Assembly: GCA_009746045.1 (NCBI GenBank)
Contig: RPFO01001247.1
Coordinates: 7,501 to 71,500, forward strand
Direction of reading: 5' to 3'
Length of the DNA stretch: 64,000 nt
Origin: Mesostigma viride
Taxonomy: Eukaryota; Streptophyta; Mesostigmatophyceae; Mesostigmatales; Mesostigmataceae
Shown here: positions 53,119 through 63,575 of the stretch, in pieces
How positions within the stretch are numbered: the stretch's first letter is position 1
Layout: the number at the start of each line of letters is the position of its first letter
Notes under the pieces: model-generated
What the model saw: the letters and a program-made list of their open reading frames with translations, nothing else
Told to the model about the DNA's origin: nothing
Database searches by the model: none
Program-made: the position numbers and the translations under genes

Positions 53119-54835
53119 GCATGCCACGGAGTACTATGCTAGTCTCATTAGAAAAATAATTACTGCATGATACACCGGCGAAAGTTACAAATATATATCG
53201 ATCGTCTGCATCATGCCCCAACCATATAGTCACTAGAGGGGCCGGGATATAATGAATCCTCATCTGAGCTGTATTGTCCATCTTCCCAGTAAAAGTCCTA
53301 AATTTAGGACCAAGTGGAATTAAAAAATATATATGCAAACATTAAAATTTGACCCTGGCATTCGTGCCCATGACAGATAACACACTTTTTTAGTTTCTAT
53401 CAAAAACCTGGGGTCAAATAATTACATTTAGTGCATGAATGGGCCCTGCCACCTGCCAGACCTCAAAGCGCGAATTTGGCCAAAATGTGGGTTTTAGGAC
53501 CATTAGGACCAATTATTGTCAACGCATGACCATGCTATCCACACGGTCCCTTGAGCATCTTACAAGCGCTAGGGGACCCTACGAGGCCTTGGGATGGCGG
53601 GGCAGCGTATAACAAGGCCATACCCTGCTGTGGCTGCCTCTATATATACGCGTGATTAACGGTGTCACAGATGGTGCAGGTAATGCAATATAGGGTTGCA
53701 TGGTTGCTGAGGTTGCCCGGCTTGAACATGGCCCACCCCTTGCAGTAAACTTTCTCTAAGCATATGCCAAACCTTCTTTGACATCACGGACATGCTGGCC
53801 ACCACCCAGCGATGAAAAAACATTGCATTTGCATTGCAACTAACACATGAATGCAGCCAAATCAAGTTACAAAACAACGTTGTGCTAACATGCAACGCTT
53901 TGTGAGCGAATTCAGGGTGCATGTAACACGTAAACCATACTGTATATACTGTCTGAGAACACCCTGAACGACTGCAGGCCATAGGACAATGGTTTATAAC
54001 TAACACATGAGTAAAACTGCTCTTACGCATGTGTGTTTTAGCTGCAGCGGACGACGAAGATAGAGACGTAAAAAATTGTATGACGTAAACCAACTATGTG
54101 TGACAGTTATGTGCACAGAGAGCGTCCCCTCTTTTTAGGCATAGCTGGCTGACTCAAAACACCACGACAGCGTTGCCAGTTACACTCATGATCTAGGACA
54201 ACCCGGCACTTACCTGCTACTTACGTCGCCTCATTCCAGATGGTTGCAAAAAAGTCGCTGAAATCCGCAGCGAGGTCAGCTTTCCGAGAGCTGAGCGCAC
54301 CAAAGCTGGCCAACCGGTTCGACAATGATATAAACCACGCTTGTGCTGCGTTCTAGGTCCAAGAAATACCGAAAGTGAAGACCTATAAGGTGCGCTCGCT
54401 GCCCAGCCTGAACGTCCCTAAAACATGGTCGACAATGGAAATCGGGCAAGAATATCACGGCCCAGGCGCTCCCATGTCAAATACTCCGTTTCTAAACTCC
54501 AGACTATAATAAAAATCGTCCACAAAAATTTCCTGGCTTGATTCGCACCACCATTGCTAATACACTAACATGTTTGTGCCAAAATCGACCCTCCGCGAGC
54601 AGGCGATCTGCGACCCATTTGTGTTGTGCCGCTGTGATACAGCGCTACACATAAAAACTTGCGCAGAAAATATTCACAGCCTTTAAGCATAACTAACAAC
54701 CTTTCGTTTTTGCTACTGGGCGCCCGAAATGATAAACGCACGTGAAAACGCCGGCCACGATTGTCAGGTCGCCATATCCACCTCACTTCATTCCCGCACC
54801 CACTTTTTCGCTCCAAAATCGGTTATATTTTTGGT
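53119..54835. other. AT-rich gene-free stretch
   Basis: It resumes the repeat interrupted by the hAT-like element (GCATGCCACGGAGTACTATG). It also holds an inverted copy of the 20845-20880 repeat and the first copy of the 16-bp palindrome GTCCTAAATTTAGGAC (about 53293). Minus-strand frames of 60-142 codons at 53665-54093 and 54276-54458 match nothing known to me. Confidence 0.45.
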
Positions 54836-54985
54836 CGAGGTACCTACTTTCCCGCCATTATACCCGGTACCCGGGTACGGAATCCGGGTACCATGTGCCG
54901 GTACCACGGGTCGGGTACATCATGCCGGGTACGGTCCACATGGGGTACGGTCCATATAGTGAACCCCCCCCCCCGGTACCTCGGT
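54836..54985. repeat. GGTACC/CGGGTAC-rich repeat
   Basis: Many overlapping CGGGTAC, GGTACC and GGTACGG motifs within 150 bp, several of them palindromic. It is followed by the second GTCCTAAATTTAGGAC palindrome at about 55016. Function unknown. Confidence 0.7.
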
Positions 54986-55449
54986 TATAGTGACCACTAG
55001 GACGATTTAGGACAAAGTCCTAAATTTAGGACCGTGGGATGATTAACAGTATACCTCTACTGTAATGGCAGACGAGGCCGCTGTCAGTACGTAGCGGCTA
55101 ATATCCTCAGGGGCAATACTAGCCAATTATAACCTTCACCTGCGGACTTCTACCCTGCATTCTACCAATGGCCGGGCCGCGGGGGCCGTGGGGAGACAAC
55201 AGGAGCATGCCCTGCACTGCATGCATGGAACTTAGGTGCTTATCGCAGACGGCAGCCCATTTCTCGATCCTTGTTGTTGTCTATCATGCGGGCGCGGAGC
55301 TATACAGATAATCCCAGAAGCCCTGCATCCTCAAGCACTTGTGTCACAACATAGGTCCGGGTTGTGCCGCGTCAGTACGTGCGGGGCGCGCGCAAGTTAA
55401 TTTGCCAGTGGGTTGTGACGGGACGTACCAAGGGACCCTGCCGTAGGAG

Positions 55450-56295
55450 GAGGTGTCTACCTGCAGTTGGCCAGTCCTAAGCCCGCCCCGGGCAGGGCCC
55501 ATGCACTATGGCCACATCGGTATTGACCTGGCCGGTCTGTGTGGGCAAGATCGATGGTCGGCAAAGAGGACCGCTCTTGGTGGCGCCGGGACGCCGAGGA
55601 TGTGACGTACGGAGCATTCGAGTGACTGTGCCCGTGTGCCGTCAAGCTGCTTGCTCAGGGCCTGGTCCAGGGTCCACGCCTCGCAGCCGTAAAGGAGGAG
55701 TGCTGAGGACAAGGGCCTTGAACAGAATGTGCTTGCGCCGCTCACCCAGGTATATAGCGATCGACAGGTCCAGAACCTGTCTGGAGGCGGCGGCTCAGGG
55801 CTGCCCAGCCAGGCCTAGCTAGCCAAATGCGGCCGGTGTTGATATCGTCGGCCGAGGGGCCAGCCAGCTGCATGCATGCTGGCCAAGGGTGGGGCTGCCG
55901 TCCAGCAGGAGGACTCAGGGTGGGTGGGGTGGTCCCAGCGGGGAAGCCGATCGCCTGGCGCCATGATGACCTCCGTTTTCATGTTGATCATAAGCCCGAT
56001 TGATGCACCTCCCGCGCTTGAATCCAGTGACAAGCTATCTAGCCAGAGTTGGGCGGATCGACTCCGGGGTCTCCATGCCTGATGAGAGTCGTGTCATCAG
56101 CGTAGATCAGGTCGCTCAGTCGGTAGGGTGCATGGGTCAAACCCGCTCGGTACGTATGCATGTAGTAGCTGGCGTACGCCGTGATCTCCATCACCGGCGG
56201 GCGCCCCTCCACCAGCCGGGGAATTAATCGGGCTTCAGTGCACACCTCATAATAATATATAGTCCACCAATATTATATGATGATTAGATATATGC
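55450..56295 (-). pseudogene. LINE ORF2 relic: second half of reverse transcriptase
   Basis: Minus-strand reading shows SDLIYADDTTLI (the RT catalytic YADD block, about 56120), GLMINMKTEVI, then LLYGCEAWTLDQALSKQLDG and RHILGV, the post-RT segment typical of algal and plant LINEs. Frameshifts separate the blocks. Its 5' continuation is at 58326 and beyond: an ORF1-only element is inserted between the two halves. Confidence 0.82.
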
Positions 56296-56308
56296 ATGGA
56301 TGGGGAGA

Positions 56309-58312
56309 CGAGCCACGAGCCACGAGCCACGAGGTAGCCATGGCTGACGGCGGAGCTCATAACTTTCACGTTTGAGCACCGAATTTAGCCGTGAATATCA
56401 CAATCGACGCACATGCTGATATAATTTTCCGCAGCTATTACGCAATATCCGATGAGCAAACGCTTATCGACGCAACGCAGCCTGGCGGCTGCGCTCGGCA
56501 ATGAAAATACGTCTGCAGCTCCGGCTGCAGCTTCGCCATCAGGCCCGGCAGGCAGTGATGACACTAGTCGCGCACTGGTGGTCGTCCAGCACCCTCCCGG
56601 GCTTCCTGCCTCGCCCTCAGCCTCGCCTGAGCCAAAACGCAGCCGCCCAACCAAACCGAGCTGGTCTGAGCGCGACTTTGACGTTGACGGGTTATTTTCC
56701 ACCTTCGACGATGCCAGACCCATGCAGCTTTTTCGACATGCCACCCATCAAGATACTGGAGCTCGTGTTTTATGGGTCATACGCCTCCATTTTCGACCTG
56801 TGCAAGCGCCTTCAACGCCTTTGCCGCCTCCGCACTGGACCTGACGGCCGGTTTACTCACCGACAACATGCTGAGAACCTGGCCAGCTGGTCTCGCCCCC
56901 GTCTTCAGCTCGCCGCCCTCTTTTCCATCCTTCAGCGCTCTGTCACGGACCTCTGGACCCCCTCCCCCTTGTACGTCCGAATCCACCTTCCTCCTCCACC
57001 TCCAAGAAACCATCTCACAGCACGTGAAGCCCCTAGCTGCAGATGTGGCAGCTGTGGGTCGCACGCTGGCTGCTGAGCTCCCCACCATCCCCACCGCCAC
57101 CGCCACCCTCCTCGCCTCCACCCCCCCCGGCCCCTCCGCCTCCACCGACTCCATCACCGCCCAGCTCCGCGACATTGACCAGCGTCTTAAGGATAATGCC
57201 ATCGCTATCGAGGTCCTGCAGAACACCGCGGGCCTCACCGCCCAGGCGGTGAAGGACATTGCCGCCTCTGCTGGCCTGGCCGGCGATGCTCCTCCCATTA
57301 CGACCTGGGCGGACATGCTTAAGCAGCACACCACCTCCACCACTGACCTCCGCCGTCGCAGCCCAGCTCCAGCGGCAGACGCTCGACCTCCGCGAGGAGG
57401 CCGAGCTCGCCAAGCGCAGCCTCAACGTCATTGTCAAGAACTTCGACATGGAGGAAGGCGAGAATTCCGAGAAGTTTACGCGTGCGTTTGAGAGAGAAAT
57501 CCTTGGTCGCATGGGTCTTAATGGTGAGATCGACCTGGTCGCCCACCGCCTTCCCCGCGCGCGGGGTAAGGCAGGGCCGCCCCCGCTCCTTCTCACCTTT
57601 AAGAACCCGGCGGACAAGATTTCTTTTCTCCGACGCCGCAAGCGGCTCGAGAAGACTCTCTTCACCCTTGACGACGACTTGACCCTGGCGCAGCAACAAC
57701 GGCGACGGGAGCTATGGCCGACCTACCTCCAGCTCCGGCAGACCAAGACGGGCCAGCCCGTGTACTGGAAGGGGGCGGCCATCTACGTCGGCCACAAGCC
57801 CTGGCAGGCGACCCCCGCGGCCCCCGCGACTCCAGACGCCCCAGCTTAGGGGAATACAGCAGTAGTAGTGTAGAATAGATAGACCGTGGCCATGTACCTG
57901 TACGCCTCCTAGAGGCACTACTATCCCAGCTAAGCCACGCGCTTTATTTAATCATGTACATGTGTGCCTATGATGAGCCACCCTCCAGATGATGCCTAGC
58001 TTTATTTAGTCATGTTGTGCCCAAGTGCAGGGAGTAACTCTCTATAGCTGCTGAGACGCCCTGCCCTAGCTTTTTTGTATAGCTATGCTGATCTTCCCCC
58101 CCATGACAGGCTCCCCCTTCGCTGGGCATAGCTTGAAGATCATGGGGATGCAAGTGCCCTGGTGCACCTAGAGCAAGGGTCCTTTACATTCCCACCCTTG
58201 CAGGAAGTAGCTTAGAATGTATGATAGGCCATATGCCCCTTCTCTGGGCTATGTGCTATTATTATACATATACTCCCAACGGAGTTATGTTCCTAATTAA
58301 TTAATTAATTAA
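56309..58312 (+). mobile_element. ORF1-only (HAL1-like) non-LTR element, with 13-bp target duplication
   Basis: A 2004-bp insertion flanked by ATGGATGGGGAGA (56296-56308 and 58313-58325). It contains one ORF1-type gene, then about 460 bp of 3' UTR and a (TTAA)n tail. No endonuclease or reverse transcriptase lies in its own strand. It is inserted into the RT gene of a minus-strand LINE. A 5'-truncated sister copy (60713-61331) has the same ORF1-end/3'-UTR junction, so the absence of ORF2 belongs to the family rather than to one copy. Confidence 0.82.
56452..57849 (+). pseudogene. L1-type ORF1 (RNA-binding chaperone), frameshifted
   Basis: The ATG at 56452 opens a Ser/Pro-rich N-terminus. A coiled-coil region follows in a second frame (HVKPLAADVAAVGRTLAAEL, ITAQLRDIDQRLKDNAIAIE). 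The C-terminal domain is back in the first frame: SLNVIVKNFDMEEGENSEKF, a basic PADKISFLRRRKRL stretch, RRRELWPTYLQLR and VYWKGAAIYVGHKPW. This is the layout of L1 ORF1p (transposase_22): coiled coil, RRM-like domain, C-terminal domain. Two frame changes are needed, near 56770-56840 and 57335-57490, so this copy is probably inactive. Confidence 0.75.
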
Positions 58313-58325
58313 ATGGATGGGGAGA

Positions 58326-60550
58326 GCACAAAGCCCTGGTAGCCGGCACACCCCGGTACGTGTGCAAGGGGAATGCCAGAGTGACGCCGTCAGACAGCGG
58401 TACGGACCTGGGCTTGGGATATCGACCCTTCATATAGAACTGGCGGATGATCTCAACAATAATAATATACGATGGGACACGTGGAACAGGTGGAGGACGG
58501 CACATATAGCCCATTAGGGCGTCCCATATACTGATGACCGTATCGATTATGCCTTGGCCGGTGTATACCACGAAGATTGATCAATAATAGCATGCAATGA
58601 TAAGAGGCCGGGGGCCACTGAGGCGGTCCACCACTTCCTCGATCAGGCGGCGCGCAGTCATGGTGACCATAAGAAGACATATTGCGACCAACACGGAAGC
58701 CCATCTGGGACTCACCTAATAATTGGTTGGGAATCGAGGCTGGCACGCATGCGGTTCAGCAGGAGACGCATGCATGAAGACTAGTCAGCGCGCAGCTTTC
58801 AATATGGAGGCATACGCCGTGGTAGTTGCCGGTATCCTCGGTGCATGGATCGACCCCTTGCCCTTGTAGTAGAGCATGACCCGGACAGCGGTCTTCCAAT
58901 ACATCGGCGGGGAGCCTGGCCATGCATCTCGTAGAATCTGGTTGCAAACGGCCCGGAGGAAAGGCTCAAGCTCAGGTGATCAAGCTCAGGTGATGAAGCT
59001 CAGGTGATCATGCAAGCTCAGGTGACCTAGCTCCGGTGAAATATTGTCCACGTAATCCCATCATGGCAGCATCGCCGGCGCATCGCCAGTTGCGGACTGG
59101 GTGGAGATGGCAGCAGCCTATTCGGGCCGTGGGGTCTGCCACTCATCGCGGGGCCGGGCTGTCGATCCATCAGGAGGCCGGAGAGCGGTGGGACCAGGTA
59201 GCCCGTTTCTCCGGTGGGCACTGGTCAGACTGTGGGGGCTCAATAAGTCCGCCGCCGCATGCAGGGCGTGCAGCGGCAGCGGGCCGGTCGAGCGGGGGGG
59301 GTGGGCCAGGAGCCCCCCGGATAGATTGTAGTTTGGCGCCTGGGAGCTGAACCAAAGCTAGCTCCGAAGGCGTTCACTGGGGGTGCCTGGGATGTCGATC
59401 AGCCCTTTGCGTTTCCCGGCGTCCGGTGAGACGGTCGAGAGGTAACCACCATGCCACCTTGTGCTGCATGGTTGGCGGCTGCATGCACGAGTGGCGATTG
59501 ATCTAGCTCGGCGGCAAGTGTCTCCATGTACCTCGATCGGCGTGTGCGGCATGCAGTGCATGCATGCTTGGCGGTAAGCCGCTCTGGTATGGCTGGTACA
59601 CAGATCTTCCCCCGGCCGGCGCGCGGCGGCCGGCGGGCCAGCCTGCACTAGCGCCAGCCGGACGGCGACCACCCGGGCCGATAGTCGCGCAGGTATATAT
59701 AAAAAAAATATAATTACTTACAGCAGAGTGAAATCACTCAAACCAAAGCAAACACCCAGCTATAAACCTATATACAGAGCCATGTCATTTGAAGCTCTAT
59801 ACTACGATAAGACCAATGGAAACTCCTATAATGGGAGGAACCTAATAGCCCTGCATGCTGCACCGCAAAATCAGCCCGCGTACGGCGGAGCATTCGATGT
59901 CAGCCATGGCCCGAGTCAGCGCCATGCACCGACAAGCGCTGACGCCAATATGACGTCCAGGTCCGCGCCGACCATGGGGCCCGCTGGCCCTCCAGGTCCA
60001 GCCGGTCCTCCCGGAGCCGGCCACACTCCTTGAAGAAGGCGGAGGTCAGGGGCCCCATGCATGGCCCCAAACTCCTCCAGGACAAAGGGCACCACACGAT
60101 GGTGCAGGTATATTATATATAGAGGGGCTGGGCGGGTGTGGGTTTGCTCAGGGGAGCAGTTGAAAGCCAAGATCCACGTTTCGCATGAACCGCAGTTCGT
60201 AGTAGGGTGCATGGCGTGAGATCCAGGCCGCATCCGGCATCCAGGTGGGCAGCCACAATAAAATAACTGAAGGCAGACCTGATTGCGTCGCGGCGCGTCT
60301 CCAGTCCTCGGACGTACCACTTGGTCCCGGCGCCCGGCCGCGGATGGGGCGTAGGCAGGTTCAATCTGACAGGGCGTGGGCGTACGTGGGCTGCGCGCGC
60401 TCGGGGGCCTGAAGACGTAGGCGCAAGGTTGCGGTGACCATGCGGTGATCCGATGCGAGTTGCGACACTTGGGGTGGTCAGCTAGCGTACAGGCATCGAT
60501 GATTTTGCAGAAGAATGCCAGCCGACACTTGCGCACAAGTATGTAGTCCA
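58326..60550 (-). pseudogene. LINE ORF2 relic: endonuclease end, linker and first half of reverse transcriptase
   Basis: From high to low coordinate on the minus strand: GLDYILVRK and a degenerate SHRITAW (end of an apurinic-type endonuclease, about 60430-60550); a long degenerate linker (59000-59700); GVDPCTEDTGNYHGVCL (about 58820); LGESQMGFRVGRN (about 58690); and RQFYMKGR followed by a decayed GV.Q..PLSP block at 58330-58390. The RT resumes at 56295. Its upstream end is cut by another insertion at 60551. Confidence 0.75.
59985..60033 (+). other. antisense collagen-like GPAGPPG frame
   Basis: A Gly-Pro-Pro frame on the strand opposite the LINE endonuclease/linker relic. It is an artefact of GC-rich antisense composition, not a gene. 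Confidence 0.5.
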
Positions 60551-61671
60551 GGCCGCCAGCCAGTGCGGCATATATCCTGACCTGTCCTGGCCCCAATTAT
60601 TCCTAGAAAGTTGAAAGATGGGTAAACCTGCCATGAACTATGCACAGCAGTTGCTGGCCGACCTAGCTAGTGGTCCCAGCTAACAACAAAGTTTGAACAC
60701 CGCATTTCCTCCCGCGACGGGAGCTATGGCCGACCTACCTCCAGCTCCGGCAGACCAAGGCGGGCCAGCCGGTGTACTGGAAGGGGGCGGCCATCTACGT
60801 CGGCCACAAGCCCTGGCACGCGCCCCCCTCGATCGACCACCGCGGCCCCAGCGACTCCAGAAGCCCCAGCCTAGGGGAATACAGCAGCAGTAGTGTAGAA
60901 TAGTTAGACAGTGGCCTTGTACATGCCCGCCTACTCCAGGCACTATACCAGCTTTAATAGGCCTAGCCTTATTAGTCATGTACATGTGTGCCTATGATAA
61001 GCCACCCTCCAGATGATGCCTAGCTTTATTTAATTATGCAGTGCCCATGCAGGGAGTCACTCCCTGCTGAGAAGCCATGCCCTAGCTCTTGTATAGCTAT
61101 GCTGATCTTCCCCACCTATGACGGGCTCCCCTTAGCTGGGAGTTGCCCGAGACTCTGGGTGGTGCAGGTGCCCTAGTGCACCTTAGTAGAGCAAGCGTTG
61201 TCTACATTCCCACCCTAAGTTGCAGGAAGTAGCTTAGAATGTATTATATAGGCCATATGCCCCTTCTCTGGGCTATGTGCTACATATACTCCCAACGGAG
61301 TTATGTTCCTAATTAAATAATTAATTAATTAATTTCCTCCTCTCTCTTGCATGCCTAGCAGGACTGCTATGCAGAATAAGACTTGAGCTAGGTGGCAGAC
61401 GATTGTCCAGGCTAGCTCACACGCCAGCGCCCCTGCATGTGGGCAAGCCCCCCCCCCCCCAGGAGGAAGGGGCGCTTTGCGCCTGAGTAGAGTAGATAGG
61501 ATTTTCTAGACTATAGAGCTCGAAAACTAACTAAGATCTTAGAGTTAGCTTAGTTAGGTTTCGCGGCCTCGCCCACCTCCATCCATCAAGCAAGGGAATA
61601 CGTGCTACATGATCTCCCAACGTGTACATACATGGAGTCATGTTATAATTTAATTTAATTAATGTAGTCCA
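60551..61671 (+). mobile_element. 5'-truncated LINE copy with 10-bp target duplication, itself interrupted
   Basis: Flanked by ATGTAGTCCA (60541-60550 and 61672-61681). It matches the 3' end of the minus-strand LINE at 62255-62690 (ATCCTGACCTG, TTCCTAGAAAG, CCTGCCATGAACTA, GCTGGCCGACCTAG) and ends with the GTGCTACATGATCTCCCAAC tail and AT-rich run. It is inserted inside the endonuclease part of the older minus-strand LINE. The ORF1-only copy at 60713-61331 sits within it. Confidence 0.8.
60713..61331 (+). mobile_element. 5'-truncated ORF1-only element copy with 9-bp target duplication
   Basis: Flanked by ATTTCCTCC (60704-60712 and 61332-61340). It starts inside the last ORF1 codons (CGACGGGAGCTATGGCCGAC) and runs through the same 3' UTR (GGGGAATACAGCAG) to a TTAATTAA tail, about 90% alike to 57705-58312. 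The intact target can be read in the LINE copy at about 62535-62555. Confidence 0.85.
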
Positions 61672-62555
61672 AGCAAGCACACCGCCGACGGGGGAGTACC
61701 GAGCCCGGCAGCCGCCCTGCATGCGGGGCCCACAAAGGTCACTAGTAGCTGAGCGCATCAGGCCCGGCTTAGCAAACAACGTATTGGCAGCTAGCTGTCA
61801 AGTCACCCTCTGAGTGAGTAGTGGCTCAAGGAGGGGGGCATTTCTATCGATCGGTTAGGCACGGCGCGCACATGCGCATGCAGCCCCCGCGGCCCACGGG
61901 CAGGGTCGCATTGGCACAATCCACCAAGATCTGGTGACGATGTATTTCGACGTGGGATCTGCTGTCGCTCAAGCTAGTCGAGCAAATGGTTGAAAAACGC
62001 TTCGCGGTCTTCGGCAGGGTGCCCAGCGTGTGGGGCATATAGCCGACAATGACCGAGAGCATAGTTCTCTCACTTCATAATGGGGCCCGGCCGTCCTTCA
62101 GTCAAGGGAGCGAAAAGTGCACTGAAGGATCCAATTAGAGCAATTGACAAGCTACCACCTCGCGTCTGCCATATTACAATCGAGGACACCTCGGATGAGG
62201 ATCAGTATTATACATTTATTAAAATTTATAATTACTTAACTAAATTAAATTAATTAAATAAAATTAAAAATTAAATTATAACATGTCTCCGTTGGGAGAT
62301 CACGTAGCACATATTCCTTGCTGGATGGATGGAGGTGGGCAAAGCCGCGTAATCGAACGAACCTAACTCTAATAGATCTATCTAGTCTAGAAAAATCCTA
62401 ACTACACTACTCAGCAAAACGCCCTTTCCGCTTGGGGGGAGGGGGCTTCAGTGCCCACAGGGGCTGGCGTGTGAGCCTGGACAATCTTCTGCCACCGCTT
62501 CTTGTTCTGCATGGCCGGCAGTCCAAAGAAGAGAGAGGGAGTAAATGCGGTGGTC
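61335..62555. repeat. long inverted repeat formed by two LINE 3' ends, tail to tail
   Basis: About 61341-61665 (plus) and 62255-62550 (minus) are inverted copies. Shared in order: GGTGGCAGACGATTGTCCAG, CACACGCCAGCGCCCCTG, a G/C homopolymer run, TTTTCTAGACTATAG-like, CCTCCATCCATC and CTCCCAACG plus an AT-rich tail. Arms of about 300 bp are separated by about 600 bp. Confidence 0.8.
61682..62062 (-). pseudogene. possible upstream endonuclease relic of the older LINE
   Basis: The target of the 60551-61671 insertion resumes here. Minus-strand frames (LSDSRSHVEIHRHQIL, GGCMRMCAPCLTDR) are compatible with the middle of a LINE endonuclease but too decayed to prove it. Confidence 0.4.
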
Positions 62556-63575
62556 GAACTGAGCTGGGACCACTAGGTCGGCCAGCAAGTCGGCCAGCAA
62601 CATGCATCTGGATGTAGTTCATGGCAGGCTCAGTACCTAGCTTTCTAGGAATGTCCTTGGGGCCAGCTAGGCCAGGTCAGGATGTGCCGCCCTGGTTGGC
62701 CATTGAAGCCGCTGGGGGCCGGCCAGACCAAGGGCGGTGTCGACCTGCATGACTGGTGCGAGCAAGATGTCAGTCCTACAAATGCTATCCTACGCTGCCT
62801 AATCTCGTCCGAAATGCGAGGCATACCCTGATACAAAGACTCTAATGACCTATGCTTGGAAAACCCTACATTCAGGACCTGTCGGAGCATCCTGTAAACC
62901 GTGCCGTCTAGCTTAGCCCCCAGTGTGTCCGTGAGTGTCCATGCCTCGGCGCCATACGTAAGCACCGTGAGGACGAGGACCTTGAAGAGCATGCGCTTAC
63001 GGTGCTCGCCCATGCAGGCCCTTCGAGCGCCAGTAGGTGTTGAGCGGACGGAGCCGGGCCCAGGCCAGGCCGATGCGGATGTCCACATCGTCGGCGGTGT
63101 CGGGGAGCATGCTCCCTAACAGCTAGTTTGAAGCGATCACGGAACGGGACCTCCGCCGGTCCCGTCGAGCAGGCGCGGCAGCGGTGGGCGACTGGAGGCC
63201 CCAATCATGCACCATCGCCTCAGTTTTGACACTAATCTCCAACCCCACCGCCGGCCCTTGCGCCTCCAAGCCCAGACAGTCCAGCCAGGTCTGAATGTGC
63301 TCGAGGCGCGATATGAGGGTGGTGTCATCCACATAAATCAGGTCGGCCAGGCGGTAGCCAGTGCCACCCCCGCCGTGCTCGCGCTCGTTAAGAATGTCCA
63401 AGCCGGGCTCGAACCCCTTAAGAGAAGTAAAGCGCGCATGTGCATGCCCGGCCCGGCCATGCATGACGTGATCCACGACAATAGTGAACAGATATTATGG
63501 GGACAGGACACAACCTTGCCACACCCCGTGGTGAAGGGGGAATGGTGGGGTGATGCCTTCCGCAGTCCGCACTAC
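62255..63575 (-). pseudogene. LINE copy: reverse transcriptase relic, 3' UTR and AT-rich tail
   Basis: On the minus strand: LHHGVWQGCVLSP (interrupted by a stop), TIVVDHV, LADLIYVDDTTLIS (RT catalytic block, about 63330), GLEISVKTEAMV, then TYGAEAWTLTDTLGAKLDG and VLNVGFSKH (post-RT). A 3' UTR follows, ending at about 62255 in the GTGCTACGTGATCTCCCAAC tail. The copy is 5'-truncated near 63575, and no clear target duplication was found. Confidence 0.8.

Noticed and set aside
53665-54093. 142-codon minus-strand frame
   Set aside because: No domain, no neighbouring exon support, and unremarkable composition; left unannotated as a gene.
56309-58312. Interpretation as a full LINE with ORF2 deleted only in this copy
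   Set aside because: The second copy at 60713-61331 has the identical ORF1/3'-UTR junction, so the structure is shared by the family.
59842-60033. Collagen-like GPAGPPG protein on the plus strand
   Set aside because: It lies antisense to a LINE endonuclease/linker relic and has no repeat beyond a few triplets.
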